Made by a program: the position numbers and the translations under genes. From Brevibacterium aurantiacum (GTDB lineage: Bacteria; Actinomycetota; Actinomycetes; Actinomycetales; Brevibacteriaceae): a DNA stretch of 64,000 bases. Shown here one piece after another: positions 35,551-44,238 of the stretch; position 1 is the first letter of the stretch; the number at the start of each line of letters is the position of its first letter. A model generated the notes under the pieces. It was not told the origin of the DNA, ran no database searches, and saw nothing but the letters and a program-made list of their open reading frames with translations. Where the stretch lies: contig NZ_VLTK01000003.1 in NCBI RefSeq assembly GCF_007558825.1, forward strand, positions 248,001 to 312,000, in the 5' to 3' direction.

Positions 35551-36778
35551 GGTTCACTTCCCGTCCGGCCGATTGCGGAAGCAGGGCCCGCAACGTCCAT
35601 GACCTGTGTGATTGCTCGCTGTCGATTCTGCCGCCGCACAGCCGAACTCGCTCTGCGAGTCCGATCAGCCCGTAACCGGAATTCGGAGAATCGCCTGGGC
35701 CCCGAGTCACGCATCGGTTCGTCACCATGATCTCAAATTCATCTCCACTGTTTGTCATATCGATGACCACGTCTGCTCCGGGAGCATGTTTTGCGGCGTT
35801 CACGAGTCCTTCATGGACGACGTTGTATGCCGCAACGGCGACAGGGGGATCAAAAACGGCTGACTGGGGTGCGTCGCCCGTTACCGTGACAGGCGTGCCG
35901 GCAGAAATCACGTGGTCGAGGAGTTCGCCGACCGACGACCACGTTCGTGGTGATGCGATCGGACCGGATTCTTCCGTTCGGAGTACGTCAATCAGCGCGC
36001 GCATGTCGGCCATGGCCTCCAGGCTCAAAATGCGCATCTGTCTAATGTGGGCAGTGAGTTCTGTCGCGTCCGGCGGCTCGGGTGCCGCAGTCACGGCGGC
36101 CGACTGCATGGCAATCGCCGACAGATGCCCTGAAATCGCATCATGCAGCTCGCGGCTGATCTGGAAACGCGCTGCGGTGAGGACTTCGCGTTGACTTGCT
36201 TCCGCAGCTTCGGCGAGAAGGAATGCCCGTTCGCGTTCGTGAATCGCCTCATTCATCGGAATGCGCACGGTCATGCCCCACCACAATGTCACCCCAACGG
36301 CAAGCAGCAGAATCGTTGCCTGCAGCACGGAAGCAGCCAGCACATTCGCCAACAGCAGACCGACGACGGCTAGTGACAGGCACGCGGCTGCGATCACCGG
36401 CAAAAGGCGCCAGGTGCGCGGCGTCGACCGGACGGTCACCAGGTTGTAGATCGCATCGCATTCGATCAGGATCACCCCGATTGAAGTGGTTCCCGTCCAT
36501 ACCGCTTCGGCCAACAGAATCGCTGCCCCGATGACAATGACCGCGACAGGTATCCGTTTCCGGAACAGATGAGCGAGACCAAGCAGAACAGCCGCGACGA
36601 TGCTCCCAGAGACCATTGGCGACTCCGGCGCCGATCGCCACTCGATGCCTATATCGGGGACGAACGCGAAGGCGACTGCAACCATCACATAGCCCGCGCT
36701 GATCCACGCCTCCCGCATGAGAGGCCATGACCCTTCTCGCACATCCACCACCGCCCTGTTCACTGGAGTCGCCACCAC
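35543..36778 (-). CDS. HisKA_3 (NarL-type) sensor histidine kinase
   Basis: Membrane histidine kinase of 411 residues. The first 170 residues hold about five or six hydrophobic helices with no large extracellular domain, as in kinases sensing membrane stress. His212 in ISRELHDAISGHL is the phosphorylation site. The ATPase domain has HEGLVNAAKHA and GYGLIGLAERV. Two adjacent GTG codons follow AAGGA, and either could start. It diverges from a membrane-protein gene 138 bases away. Confidence 0.92.
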   Translation of the reverse strand: MVATPVNRAVVDVREGSWPLMREAWISAGYVMVAVAFAFVPDIGIEWRSAPESPMVSGSIVAAVLLGLAHLFRKRIPVAVIVIGAAILLAEAVWTGTTSIGVILIECDAIYNLVTVRSTPRTWRLLPVIAAACLSLAVVGLLLANVLAASVLQATILLLAVGVTLWWGMTVRIPMNEAIHERERAFLLAEAAEASQREVLTAARFQISRELHDAISGHLSAIAMQSAAVTAAPEPPDATELTAHIRQMRILSLEAMADMRALIDVLRTEESGPIASPRTWSSVGELLDHVISAGTPVTVTGDAPQSAVFDPPVAVAAYNVVHEGLVNAAKHAPGADVVIDMTNSGDEFEIMVTNRCVTRGPGDSPNSGYGLIGLAERVRLCGGRIDSEQSHRSWTLRALLPQSAGREVNHA

Positions 36779-36915
36779 AATCCTTCTTCAATTTCAGTCC
36801 CTGCCCGCGCTTGCGGCAACCTCACGATGGCGTAGTTCGAACGGCGTATGCCGCGGCTGGGAAGCTCACGCATCTGGCCGATGACGTTCCCGGCTGTGCT
36901 TGAGAACCTTGAGTC

Positions 36916-37530
36916 ATGGAATCCACAGACACCTGGCTCGTGTTCGCTATCATCGCCGCCGAAATGGCGTTCTGGGTGCTTCTGGCGTTCGGACTCTGTG
37001 CGCGGTATCTTCTCAAATTACGTCGCACCAGCATGGTCGTGCTCGTCAGTGTGCCGATCGTCGACATGATTCTCATCATTCTGGTCGCCTGTGACCTTGC
37101 CCGTGGAGCTTCCCCGTCCTCGATTCACGGATTGGCGGCTGTCTATCTCGGCTTCAGCGTCGGTTTCGGTCGTTACATCATCACTCGTGCTGATGCTTGG
37201 TTCGCCTTCCGCTTCGCCGACGCAGCGCCCCCGCCGGGGGTCCCCAGAGCCGGACCAGAGAAGGTGAATCATGAATGGCGTGACTGGCTTCGAGTGCTCA
37301 CGGCCTGGTCAGTCGCAGTCCCTGCCTTGCTGCTCATGAAGCTCTTCTCGGGATGGTCGCTGCCCAACTCTCTCGAGCACCTCTTCACCGACGAGCTGTG
37401 GTCATGGGTGGCTCGACTGACCTTGATCACCGTTGCCTGGCTCATCACAGGCCCTGTGTACGCCTCCATCTTCAAAGCCACAACCGTCGCCGAAAACGTC
37501 GACATCTCATCCAGAAGGGAACTCGCATGA
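36916..37530 (+). CDS. Conserved hypothetical membrane protein
   Basis: Integral membrane protein of 204 residues with about five hydrophobic segments (roughly 8-30, 38-60, 68-86, 132-150 and 160-185). A proline-rich cytoplasmic loop follows WFAFRFADAAPPPGVP, and an acidic/basic tail ends in SSRRELA. I do not recognise a characterised family. It diverges from a histidine kinase and overlaps by four bases a 40-codon gene. Its setting between two kinase systems and an exporter suggests an envelope role, which is inference only. Confidence 0.72.
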   Translation: MESTDTWLVFAIIAAEMAFWVLLAFGLCARYLLKLRRTSMVVLVSVPIVDMILIILVACDLARGASPSSIHGLAAVYLGFSVGFGRYIITRADAWFAFRFADAAPPPGVPRAGPEKVNHEWRDWLRVLTAWSVAVPALLLMKLFSGWSLPNSLEHLFTDELWSWVARLTLITVAWLITGPVYASIFKATTVAENVDISSRRELA

Positions 37531-37649
37531 ACCTGGCAAACAACAGTATCGGAATCGGCCCCTGGTCATTCGATGTCGGACCCTTCGCGGTCGTCGTCCT
37601 CGTCGCAATCGTCGGATTGGTGATCTACTACATTCGAAAGGACGACTGA
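37527..37649 (+). CDS. Single-pass membrane miniprotein, 40 residues
   Basis: Short gene coding for 40 residues. The ATG overlaps the stop of the upstream membrane protein (ATGA), and AAGGGA lies at the right distance. The product has a polar start (NLANNSIGIGPWSFDVG), one hydrophobic helix at about residues 18-34 (VVVLVAIVGLVIYYI) and the charged end RKDD, so an N-out, C-in orientation is likely. Coupling suggests it works with the upstream membrane protein. Function unknown. Confidence 0.7.
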   Translation: MNLANNSIGIGPWSFDVGPFAVVVLVAIVGLVIYYIRKDD

Positions 37650-37813
37650 ACCGTTGCCTGTGCTTTGAAGAGCGGCTGTTCAATTCCCGAAGATGGTGAC
37701 GGCACTCGCGGAAAGAAGACGATGCGCGTCGGTCGTTCAGACCTGCCGGTTCGCTGAGATTCAGGACGAATCGTGCGATCTCCGCGCGATTTCCACTGTT
37801 TGGTGGTGAAGAG

Positions 37814-38602
37814 TCAGACATCTCGATACTTAACTGACAACCCGCTGATGATCCCGAACAGAAGCAGCCATCCGATCACGGCGACCATCGCGGCACTGGC
37901 GGGCAGGAACCCTGGGCTTCCCGGACTCGAGAGGCCGGCCAAGGATTCGATTGCCGCCCCCGGCATCCATCTTGGTACGGTTTCGCCCCAGGCCGTCGGC
38001 AGGAACTGAGCCGTGACCACCGGCAGGAATGAACCCAGGAGGAGCACGATCACAGTCGGTGCGGTGCGCCGGATCAGGAATCCCAGCAACAGTGACAGAG
38101 CACCCCACACTGCCATCTGAGCGGGAATGAACACGAGGACCGCTCGCAGCAATTCAGGTTCGTTCAGCGATAGCGTGGGGTACTCGTTCAGCGAGAGAAC
38201 GCCCTGGGTGATGGCAAAGTTAATCAGCGAGACCAGAAGACCTGCGATCGAGCCTATCCCAAGAACGATGACCAGTTTCGCGACCAGGACTCTCGTCCGT
38301 CGTGGAGTCGCCGTGAACGTGTACCCGATTGCACCACTGACGAATTCGCCGGCACTGAACGAAGCGCCGAAGAAGGCAAATGCCCAAACTCCGAGTGTGG
38401 CGCCGAAGAAGAGGATCTCGTAACGACTGCCTGTCTCTCCCGACTGCACTTCTCCCAAGGACTCCGCTCCGCCGAACCCGGCGATCAGCCCTGTGAGACC
38501 CACCGATATGAGCATGGTCACGAGAAGCAGAATCCACAGGCTTGGGCTCAACCTCACCTTGATGAGCTCGGCGTGTGTGAGACGACTCAGCCCGCCGATC
38601 AT
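37814..38602 (-). CDS. ABC-2 type transporter permease
   Basis: Membrane subunit of 262 residues with six hydrophobic helices in the ABC-2 pattern. It starts with a short cytoplasmic segment (LTHAELIKVRLSPSLW), and a conserved FGASFSAGEFVSGAIGYTFT region lies near residue 80. It overlaps the ATPase stop by four bases, so the pair forms one exporter. Together with the two-component system next door it resembles drug- or lipid-responsive exporters of the bacitracin/linearmycin kind; the substrate is unknown. Confidence 0.92.
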   Translation of the reverse strand: MIGGLSRLTHAELIKVRLSPSLWILLLVTMLISVGLTGLIAGFGGAESLGEVQSGETGSRYEILFFGATLGVWAFAFFGASFSAGEFVSGAIGYTFTATPRRTRVLVAKLVIVLGIGSIAGLLVSLINFAITQGVLSLNEYPTLSLNEPELLRAVLVFIPAQMAVWGALSLLLGFLIRRTAPTVIVLLLGSFLPVVTAQFLPTAWGETVPRWMPGAAIESLAGLSSPGSPGFLPASAAMVAVIGWLLLFGIISGLSVKYRDV

Positions 38603-39297
38603 CGTTCATCCCCTGTCAGATCGAAGAAGACTGATTCAAGATCATCTTCACCGGCCAAATCAGTGAGGGTGCCGTCGGCGACGATCGTTCCTCTGCTGAT
38701 CACGACGATATGGTCAGCCAACTGCTGAACCTCCGAAAGAAGATGACTGGACAACAGCACGGTCCTGCCATGTTCGGCGAGCTGGTGCAGCAGCTCCCGC
38801 AACCAGCGGATTCCCGCTGGGTCGAGTCCGTTGGTGGGTTCATCCAAAATCACAATCTCGGCGTCACCGAGCAGTGCGACAGCTAGTCCGAGTCGCTGGC
38901 GCATACCAAGAGAGTATGAATTGATCCGCTTGCGGGCGTTGTCGGCAAGCTCCACACGTTCCAGAATCTGCCCGATCCGCGCACTGTCAATGCCTGCTGC
39001 GGCTGCATACCAGCGCAGGAGATCAATGCCGCGCAGGTACCCGGGCAATGCCTCGGGGTCGAGCATCGCTCCGACACGACGAGCGGGATGGTCGAGTGCA
39101 GCATAAGGTTTGCCAAGTATGGTCGCTGTCCCCGAGCTCGGACGGGACAATCCGAGAATCGTCCGCAATGCGGTGGACTTACCTGCTCCGTTCGGTCCCA
39201 CGAACCCTGTCACCTCACCGGGGCGCGCAGTCAACGATATTTGATCGAGGACTGTGCGCCGTCGATAGGATTTCGTGACATTCTTGATTTCGATCAT
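38599..39297 (-). CDS. ABC transporter ATP-binding protein
   Basis: ATPase of 232 residues. Walker A is GPNGAGKS, the signature is SLGMRQRLGLA, Walker B is IVILDEPTNGLDP and the switch histidine lies in LLSSHLLSEV. It begins MIEIKNVTKSYRR, so I take the ATG at 39297; a longer reading runs into the intergenic hairpin. Overlap with the permease (ATGA) and the response-regulator/kinase pair upstream suggests a regulated exporter. Confidence 0.93.
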   Translation of the reverse strand: MIEIKNVTKSYRRRTVLDQISLTARPGEVTGFVGPNGAGKSTALRTILGLSRPSSGTATILGKPYAALDHPARRVGAMLDPEALPGYLRGIDLLRWYAAAAGIDSARIGQILERVELADNARKRINSYSLGMRQRLGLAVALLGDAEIVILDEPTNGLDPAGIRWLRELLHQLAEHGRTVLLSSHLLSEVQQLADHIVVISRGTIVADGTLTDLAGEDDLESVFFDLTGDER

Positions 39298-39328
39298 GGT
39301 GACCAGCCTGGTGGGAGGCGGGACGCAA

Positions 39329-39354
39329 CGACAAGGTGCTTTCGGACCTTGTCG
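39329..39354. promoter_or_regulatory. Inverted repeat upstream of the ABC exporter operon
   Basis: Nine-base arms CGACAAGGT and ACCTTGTCG pair perfectly around eight bases. It lies 32 bases before the ATPase start and 74 bases after the regulator stop. It could be an operator for the neighbouring regulator or a weak terminator; no T-run follows on either strand. Confidence 0.5.
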
Positions 39355-39427
39355 ACGGCACGAAAGGATACAATGTGACCGCAGTCCGAAGGTCCGCCGG
39401 TGTCGTCCCAGCAACGGCGATCAGATT

Positions 39428-40066
39428 CTACGATTCCCGTGGTGCCATTAGCGCAAGCTTCGTGCGGTTATCGCAGTCAAGTGTGTCCATCAACCTCGAG
39501 ACGTGTCCTTTGACGGTGCTCTCCGCCAAGTACAATGTCCGGGCGATGTCGGAGTTCGTCCTGCCTTCGCCGACAAGTCTGAGTACTTCCCTTTCCCTGC
39601 CAGCCAGCGCAGTGATTCTCGGATCCTCTTCAGCTGCCTGATTGTGGGTTGCCAGCCTCAACAGTCGTCTGGTCGCTTCAGGAGACAGCACATCAGCACC
39701 GGCCGCCGCGGTTCGAAGCGCGTCGACGATCGTCGTTGTCGGCGAGGTCTTGAGCACGTATCCACTGGCGCCGGCACTGAGTCCAGCGACAACAGCATGA
39801 TCCGAATCGACCGTCGTCATCAGCAGCACAGCAGGGCCCTCGTCGCCGCGGGTCAACTCTTTTGTGGCTTGGATGCCGTCGAGACCGGGCATTCGAATGT
39901 CCATCAACACGACATCTGGACCAGTGCGAATTGCCATTTCGACAGCCTCTGCACCGTCGCCGGCGACTCCTGTCACTTCAATTCCGTCAACGGCGGACAG
40001 CTGCGAACTCAGGTACGCGCAGACGAGTGGGTCATCATCTGCGATCAGCACTCTCAGGAGGCTCAT
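39428..40066 (-). CDS. NarL/LuxR-family response regulator (second system)
   Basis: Response regulator of 212 residues with acidic pocket DDD at 10-12, Asp56 in VLMDIRMPGLDG and a C-terminal LuxR HTH (LAGREREVLRLVGEGRTN, then IARTL and STVKGHVSRLM). The ATG overlaps the kinase stop by four bases. It lies upstream of the ABC exporter on the same strand, with a 130-base gap containing an inverted repeat, so the exporter is its likely target. Confidence 0.94.
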   Translation of the reverse strand: MSLLRVLIADDDPLVCAYLSSQLSAVDGIEVTGVAGDGAEAVEMAIRTGPDVVLMDIRMPGLDGIQATKELTRGDEGPAVLLMTTVDSDHAVVAGLSAGASGYVLKTSPTTTIVDALRTAAAGADVLSPEATRRLLRLATHNQAAEEDPRITALAGREREVLRLVGEGRTNSDIARTLYLAESTVKGHVSRLMDTLDCDNRTKLALMAPRES

Positions 40067-41271
40067 GGTGTCAAACTCTGGGGTACCCCGGCCACGGATT
40101 GCTTCGGGCCCTCGACCGACGTTTCTGCTGCGGGGAACGCAACCCGCAGACAGAACTGCCCGTCCAGCTCGCGTGCAGTCATTGTGCCGCCCAATAGCCG
40201 CACCCGGCTCGCTATTCCGCGGAGCCCGGTGCCTGATCCGGACCCGGCCAGTTCATCGTTGTCCGCTACTACCGGGACCGAATTCGTGAGGAGAAGTGCG
40301 TGGCCGTTCTCGTGTTCGTAGAAGGTGACGCTGGCCTCGACACCGGACGCATGTTTGGCCGCATTCACCAGCCCCTCCTGTGCTGCTCGTAAGAAACATC
40401 GCGATACGGTTTCGGTGAGTTGAAGGTCCGCAGGTGCATCATTGATCAGGTGCACCTGTTGGCCCGTCGACCTCTGTTTGGCGATGAGAGCGTCCAGCTC
40501 ATCCGCGAAATGTTCGGCGGTGGACTCCTCAGTGGGAGTGTGCCGGTCCTCGCCCTCTCTCACAGCACTCAGAAAGTCCCGCATCTGCGACAGCGCCTGC
40601 GATGCTGTTTCGGCAATCTCATCAGATGCGACTTCGACGTCGCGGCCATGTCCTCCATCTCCCAAACGGCGAGCTTGGAGCACCACTCGGACCATCTCGT
40701 GAGTCACGAGATCGTGGAGATCGGCGGCCATCCGGGACCGTTCCAGGGCAATCCGCTCCCGTGCTGCCATCTCGCGTTCTCTGGCCATCTGCGCCAACCG
40801 ATCCTCACGTGCTAGGCGCAACCGCTGCCAGAGCGCAAAGCTGATTCCCGCGAGCAAGGGAGCCGCCGCGCCCATACTGGCCAGAAGCTCAGGTGGTCCG
40901 CCGTTGATCATGATCATCAACCACGTCAACAATGCGATTCCACCGCTGATGACATCGGTTCGGTTTCGAGCCCTGCCGATGAGCCGTGCGGCAGCGTATG
41001 CCGCCATGATCGGAACCCAGACCGTAACCTGTGACTCAAATGCGCGCTGCCAGTCGATCGGCGCATAGGCCAGAGTTGCGGTCACCACAGTCAAACACCA
41101 GGCGGGAACCACGGCCGCCCGCCATCGAAGAACTATGGCGGTCGCGATCAGTTGGATCACTAGCCCCAAAACAGCCTGGCCGGGCCCAAGCTCGTCGAAA
41201 AGCAGTCCGCCGACGAGTGCTGAAGCCACAGCCGCCAGACATGCGGCCGACAATGTCCAACGTTCGCTCAC
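40063..41271 (-). CDS. HisKA_3 (NarL-type) sensor histidine kinase (second system)
   Basis: Membrane kinase with five or six hydrophobic segments, a coiled linker (AREDRLAQMAREREMAARER) and the phosphorylation site at His186 in MAADLHDLVTHEM. The ATPase domain has AAQEGLVNAAKHA and GTGLRGIASRV. I place the start at the GTG at 41271 (402 residues), just before the first membrane helix. The open frame continues 159 codons upstream, but that part lacks coding character and overlaps the GNAT gene. The start is uncertain because no good ribosome site is visible. Confidence 0.85.
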   Translation of the reverse strand: MSERWTLSAACLAAVASALVGGLLFDELGPGQAVLGLVIQLIATAIVLRWRAAVVPAWCLTVVTATLAYAPIDWQRAFESQVTVWVPIMAAYAAARLIGRARNRTDVISGGIALLTWLMIMINGGPPELLASMGAAAPLLAGISFALWQRLRLAREDRLAQMAREREMAARERIALERSRMAADLHDLVTHEMVRVVLQARRLGDGGHGRDVEVASDEIAETASQALSQMRDFLSAVREGEDRHTPTEESTAEHFADELDALIAKQRSTGQQVHLINDAPADLQLTETVSRCFLRAAQEGLVNAAKHASGVEASVTFYEHENGHALLLTNSVPVVADNDELAGSGSGTGLRGIASRVRLLGGTMTARELDGQFCLRVAFPAAETSVEGPKQSVAGVPQSLTP

Positions 41272-41467
41272 GTTGGCAATGATACGAGCATCCTGTGCAC
41301 CTGGACAACGACGAAAGTAGGTCGGATTCGTCTCTAATCGGGCCAATAGTCGCTGGGATGACCGCGGTCTCCTGTCCAACGTACAGCTCCCGAAGCCGAC
41401 GAACGTTGTCACTCCGGCAGGTTCGACCGATGGTGATGCTGGACAAGTTGCTCGAGTACGTTTGCAA

Positions 41468-42067
41468 TCAGACATCACTCCACATCGGCTGCAGAATCGG
41501 ACCACCGTCGGGGAGCTGGATCGAGCCGCCGAGATCTCGGAACCCGCCCCGTTCGTAGAGGCGACGGTTGTCGGATGTAGACGCTTCCAAGTAGATCGGC
41601 AGGGCAAGTGCTTGGGCACGCTCCATGCCTGCAGCGAGCATAGCGGCTCCCGCTCCTCGGCCACGATGGTCCGGCAATGTCGCCATGGATGCGAGATAGA
41701 GATGAGGTGAAGTAGGACGTCGAAGCTGGGTGGCAGCTTCGGCCGCAATCATACGGCGGGTTACAGGATCATCGGCAACTTCTGGCTGATGCGGTTGGGG
41801 CGTCTCGCTCGTTGCCATGTGCGGCAGCCAGATCGACGCTGCCAGCGGCTCACCGTCGACGTCGATCGCGAGGATCAGGTTGTGATTGCTGACCACAGCG
41901 TCCAGGGATTCCCCGAACATCTCACGCATGTGTTTGTGCCTTTCCCACGGCTCGGGGATGACCCAGGCAGTCACCGCCTCGTCGGCAAACGCCGCGAGAC
42001 AGAGATCGATGACAGTGTTGAGTTCAGCACTATGCGCTGTACGGGTGGATAGCTCGGTTGCGGCCAT
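41468..42067 (-). CDS. GNAT-family N-acetyltransferase
   Basis: Acetyltransferase of 199 residues. The acetyl-CoA site is visible as LPDHRGRGAGAAMLAAGMERA, and the last strand region is YLEASTSDNRRLYERGGFRDLG. AAGGAG precedes the ATG at 42067. It diverges from a zinc-ribbon/TetR regulator, the usual layout for a regulator and its target, so the enzyme may be a detoxification or antibiotic-modifying acetyltransferase. That is inference. Confidence 0.92.
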   Translation of the reverse strand: MAATELSTRTAHSAELNTVIDLCLAAFADEAVTAWVIPEPWERHKHMREMFGESLDAVVSNHNLILAIDVDGEPLAASIWLPHMATSETPQPHQPEVADDPVTRRMIAAEAATQLRRPTSPHLYLASMATLPDHRGRGAGAAMLAAGMERAQALALPIYLEASTSDNRRLYERGGFRDLGGSIQLPDGGPILQPMWSDV

Positions 42068-42145
42068 GTGCAGCTCCTTAGTTTGGGGTTCCGGTTTCAC
42101 CAGACTCCATGCTCGCGGCAACCCGCGTACAGTAGTTTCGTCACA

Positions 42146-42160
42146 TCGTTTCTGAGACGA
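42146..42160. promoter_or_regulatory. Candidate operator between GNAT and zinc-ribbon TetR genes
   Basis: Near-palindrome TCGTTTC-T-GAGACGA with one mismatched pair, centred 19 bases before the regulator start. An overlapping wider repeat TTTCGTC (42136-42142) and GACGAAA (42156-42162) shares the right arm. The place suits autoregulation. Confidence 0.5.
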
Positions 42161-42171
42161 AAGAGGCAGCA

Positions 42172-42978
42172 ATGGAATGCGTGGAGTGCGGGTTGCCGTG
42201 GCACGAGACGCGCGGGACCGGACGCCCTCGGCGATATTGCTCCCGCTCGTGCCAAGGTCGAGCGTATCGACGTCGCCGAGATCAGGGGCGACTGAGCAAA
42301 CCTGTTCGAATCGAAATGATCGAAAAGCAGTCGGCGACAACGCTTCCGACAGCCATCGCTATGGCAGATGCACAGGGAATCGATAGCGTGACGCTCCGAT
42401 CAGTCGCCTCCCAGACCGGAATGGCACTGACAGCGCTGCAGCGCAGCTTCGGCAGTCGCGATCGGCTCGTCGACGCGATGGTGCAGCACATCCTTTCGTC
42501 ACCGCCCGCACCATCGCCGAGAATGGGAGATCCCATCGCTACGCTCACTCATCTGGCCGAACACGAGTGGAAGAAGTATGGGTCTCATCCCTGGCTTGTG
42601 ACTGTGATGGGGAGGACTCGCCCACCGTTGGTTCCGGCCACCCTGGATTCCGTGCACATCGGCATCGAAGCAATCAGGGAGACAGGCGTTGACAGCAACA
42701 TTGCTCTCGACCGATATCTCGCAATCAGTGCGTACATCCAGGGCATGGCACTCCTGCTGCACGCCGAGCAGCAGGAAACCATGCACTCAGACACGAGTTT
42801 GCGCGTGTGGTGGTCGGAAGAGGTCGACCGACTCGACCGTCGGGGTTTCACGCAGCGCCATCACTGGCTCGCTGACCTCACAAACCAGTCTCTCTCCGAC
42901 GGCTTCGACGTGGACGCCTGCTTCCGTGACGGCCTGGATCGTGTCATTGCTGGACTTGTGCCGCCAACGTCCCAATAA
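42172..42978 (+). CDS. Zinc-ribbon/TetR fusion transcriptional regulator
   Basis: Protein of 268 residues. The first 40 form a Cys4 knuckle with cysteines 3, 6, 23 and 27 (CVEC and YCSRSC) followed by an arginine-rich patch. Residues about 50-100 are a TetR-type HTH (GIDSVTLRSVASQTGM, then LQRSFGSRDRLVDAM). The rest is a helical ligand domain like that of class TetR(C). The knuckle could add DNA contact or metal sensing. It diverges from a GNAT gene. Confidence 0.88.
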   Translation: MECVECGLPWHETRGTGRPRRYCSRSCQGRAYRRRRDQGRLSKPVRIEMIEKQSATTLPTAIAMADAQGIDSVTLRSVASQTGMALTALQRSFGSRDRLVDAMVQHILSSPPAPSPRMGDPIATLTHLAEHEWKKYGSHPWLVTVMGRTRPPLVPATLDSVHIGIEAIRETGVDSNIALDRYLAISAYIQGMALLLHAEQQETMHSDTSLRVWWSEEVDRLDRRGFTQRHHWLADLTNQSLSDGFDVDACFRDGLDRVIAGLVPPTSQ

Positions 42979-43202
42979 GCAATTCGCTCACATCGGGCCA
43001 TGGGACAACTGCGCCCTTGACCGAGTCCAAGCGGTCGTCGACGAGCACAGCACTCCGCGAGCTGCAGAAACCGGTCACACCTCAAAGGGAACATGGCCCT
43101 CGAGGCACCCTGACGCTCCAGAGACAGACCAGCTGGACGACCAACGCTCACCACCATGAAGCAGGCCCAAAGAACCCGAACCGCTGACGAAACTTACACT
43201 GT

Positions 43203-44237
43203 TCAGGCGCGGAGAAAGTCCTTCAGCGCCGCCGAGACCGCCGCAGTCTCCGTGAGGAAACCGTCGTGACCGACCTCGGATTCGATGACATGATGGGTGA
43301 CCGCTCCGGGCAGATTCTGCGCGAGCAGTTCGACCTGTGCGGTCGGGAACAGCCGATCAGAGGAGACTGAGACGACGAGGTTGTCGGTGCAGGCATCGGC
43401 CAATGCAGTCGCTAAGTCCTGGGAGCGACCGGTGCGCACGTCGTGATCGCGCAGGGCGCGAGAAAGCACGACGTAGCTGTGGGGGTCGAATCGGGCGGTG
43501 AGCTTCTTCGCCTGGTAGTCGAGGTACGAAGTGACTTCGTGATAGTCAGGCGATCTGCGCCGGCTGGAGAATCGGTGGTTGAGCTCCGCATCATTGCGGT
43601 AGGTCAGGTGGGCGATCTGACGGGCCAGGCCCAATCCTTGTGCAGGGAAGGCGCCGACTGCGGTGTAGTCACCGGAATAGTAGTCGGGGTCGAGTTCGAT
43701 CGCGCGTTCCTGCATCATCGCCCAGGCGATCTGATCGGCGTCGCAGAAGGCCGGTGCTGCGATGATCGCGCACTTCTTCACTTTGCGTTTGTCGAGAAGT
43801 GCGAATTCGAGGGCTCTGGCTCCGCCCATCGATCCGCCGATGACGGCATGCCAGGAGTCGATGCCGAGGATCTGTGCGAGATTGTGTTCCAGTCGGGCCA
43901 TATCGCGGATCGTGACCGCTGGGAATCGTGATCCGTAGGGCAGACCGTCGTCATAGACAGACTGCGGACCGGTGGTTCCCGAGCACCCGCCGAGCGAATT
44001 CGCACACACCACGAAGTATTCGTTCGTGTCGATCGCCTCGCCCGGACCGACGACTCCTGCCCACCATTCGGTGACGCTGGTATCGCCGGTCAGGGCGTGT
44101 TCGACCAGGATCGCATTGCTGCGGTCCGTGTTGAGTGTGCCGAAGGTCTCATAGGCGACTTCGACAGTCCCGAACGTGTGTCCGGATTCTGTGACGAAGC
44201 CCAGAATTCGCTCGACGGAAGTGCTCTGGGTAGTCAT
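43203..44237 (-). CDS. metX: Homoserine O-acetyltransferase
   Basis: Alpha/beta-hydrolase-fold enzyme of 344 residues that acetylates homoserine with acetyl-CoA in methionine synthesis. The nucleophile elbow is VIGGSMGGARALEF (serine), the entry motif VCANSLGGCSGTTGP is typical of MetX, and the catalytic histidine is in VGHDGFL with Asp in SSDRLFP. It lies one base after metY, so metY-metX is one operon. Confidence 0.95.
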   Translation of the reverse strand: MTTQSTSVERILGFVTESGHTFGTVEVAYETFGTLNTDRSNAILVEHALTGDTSVTEWWAGVVGPGEAIDTNEYFVVCANSLGGCSGTTGPQSVYDDGLPYGSRFPAVTIRDMARLEHNLAQILGIDSWHAVIGGSMGGARALEFALLDKRKVKKCAIIAAPAFCDADQIAWAMMQERAIELDPDYYSGDYTAVGAFPAQGLGLARQIAHLTYRNDAELNHRFSSRRRSPDYHEVTSYLDYQAKKLTARFDPHSYVVLSRALRDHDVRTGRSQDLATALADACTDNLVVSVSSDRLFPTAQVELLAQNLPGAVTHHVIESEVGHDGFLTETAAVSAALKDFLRA

Positions 44238-44238
44238 G

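Noticed and set aside
36835-36842. GTTCGAAC as a LexA site
   Set aside because: Half-sites are in the wrong order and spacing for TCGAAC-N4-GTTCGA.
41272-41748. 159-codon N-terminal extension of the second histidine kinase
   Set aside because: Cys/Arg/Ser-rich without domains and overlaps the GNAT gene; membrane helices begin just after 41271.
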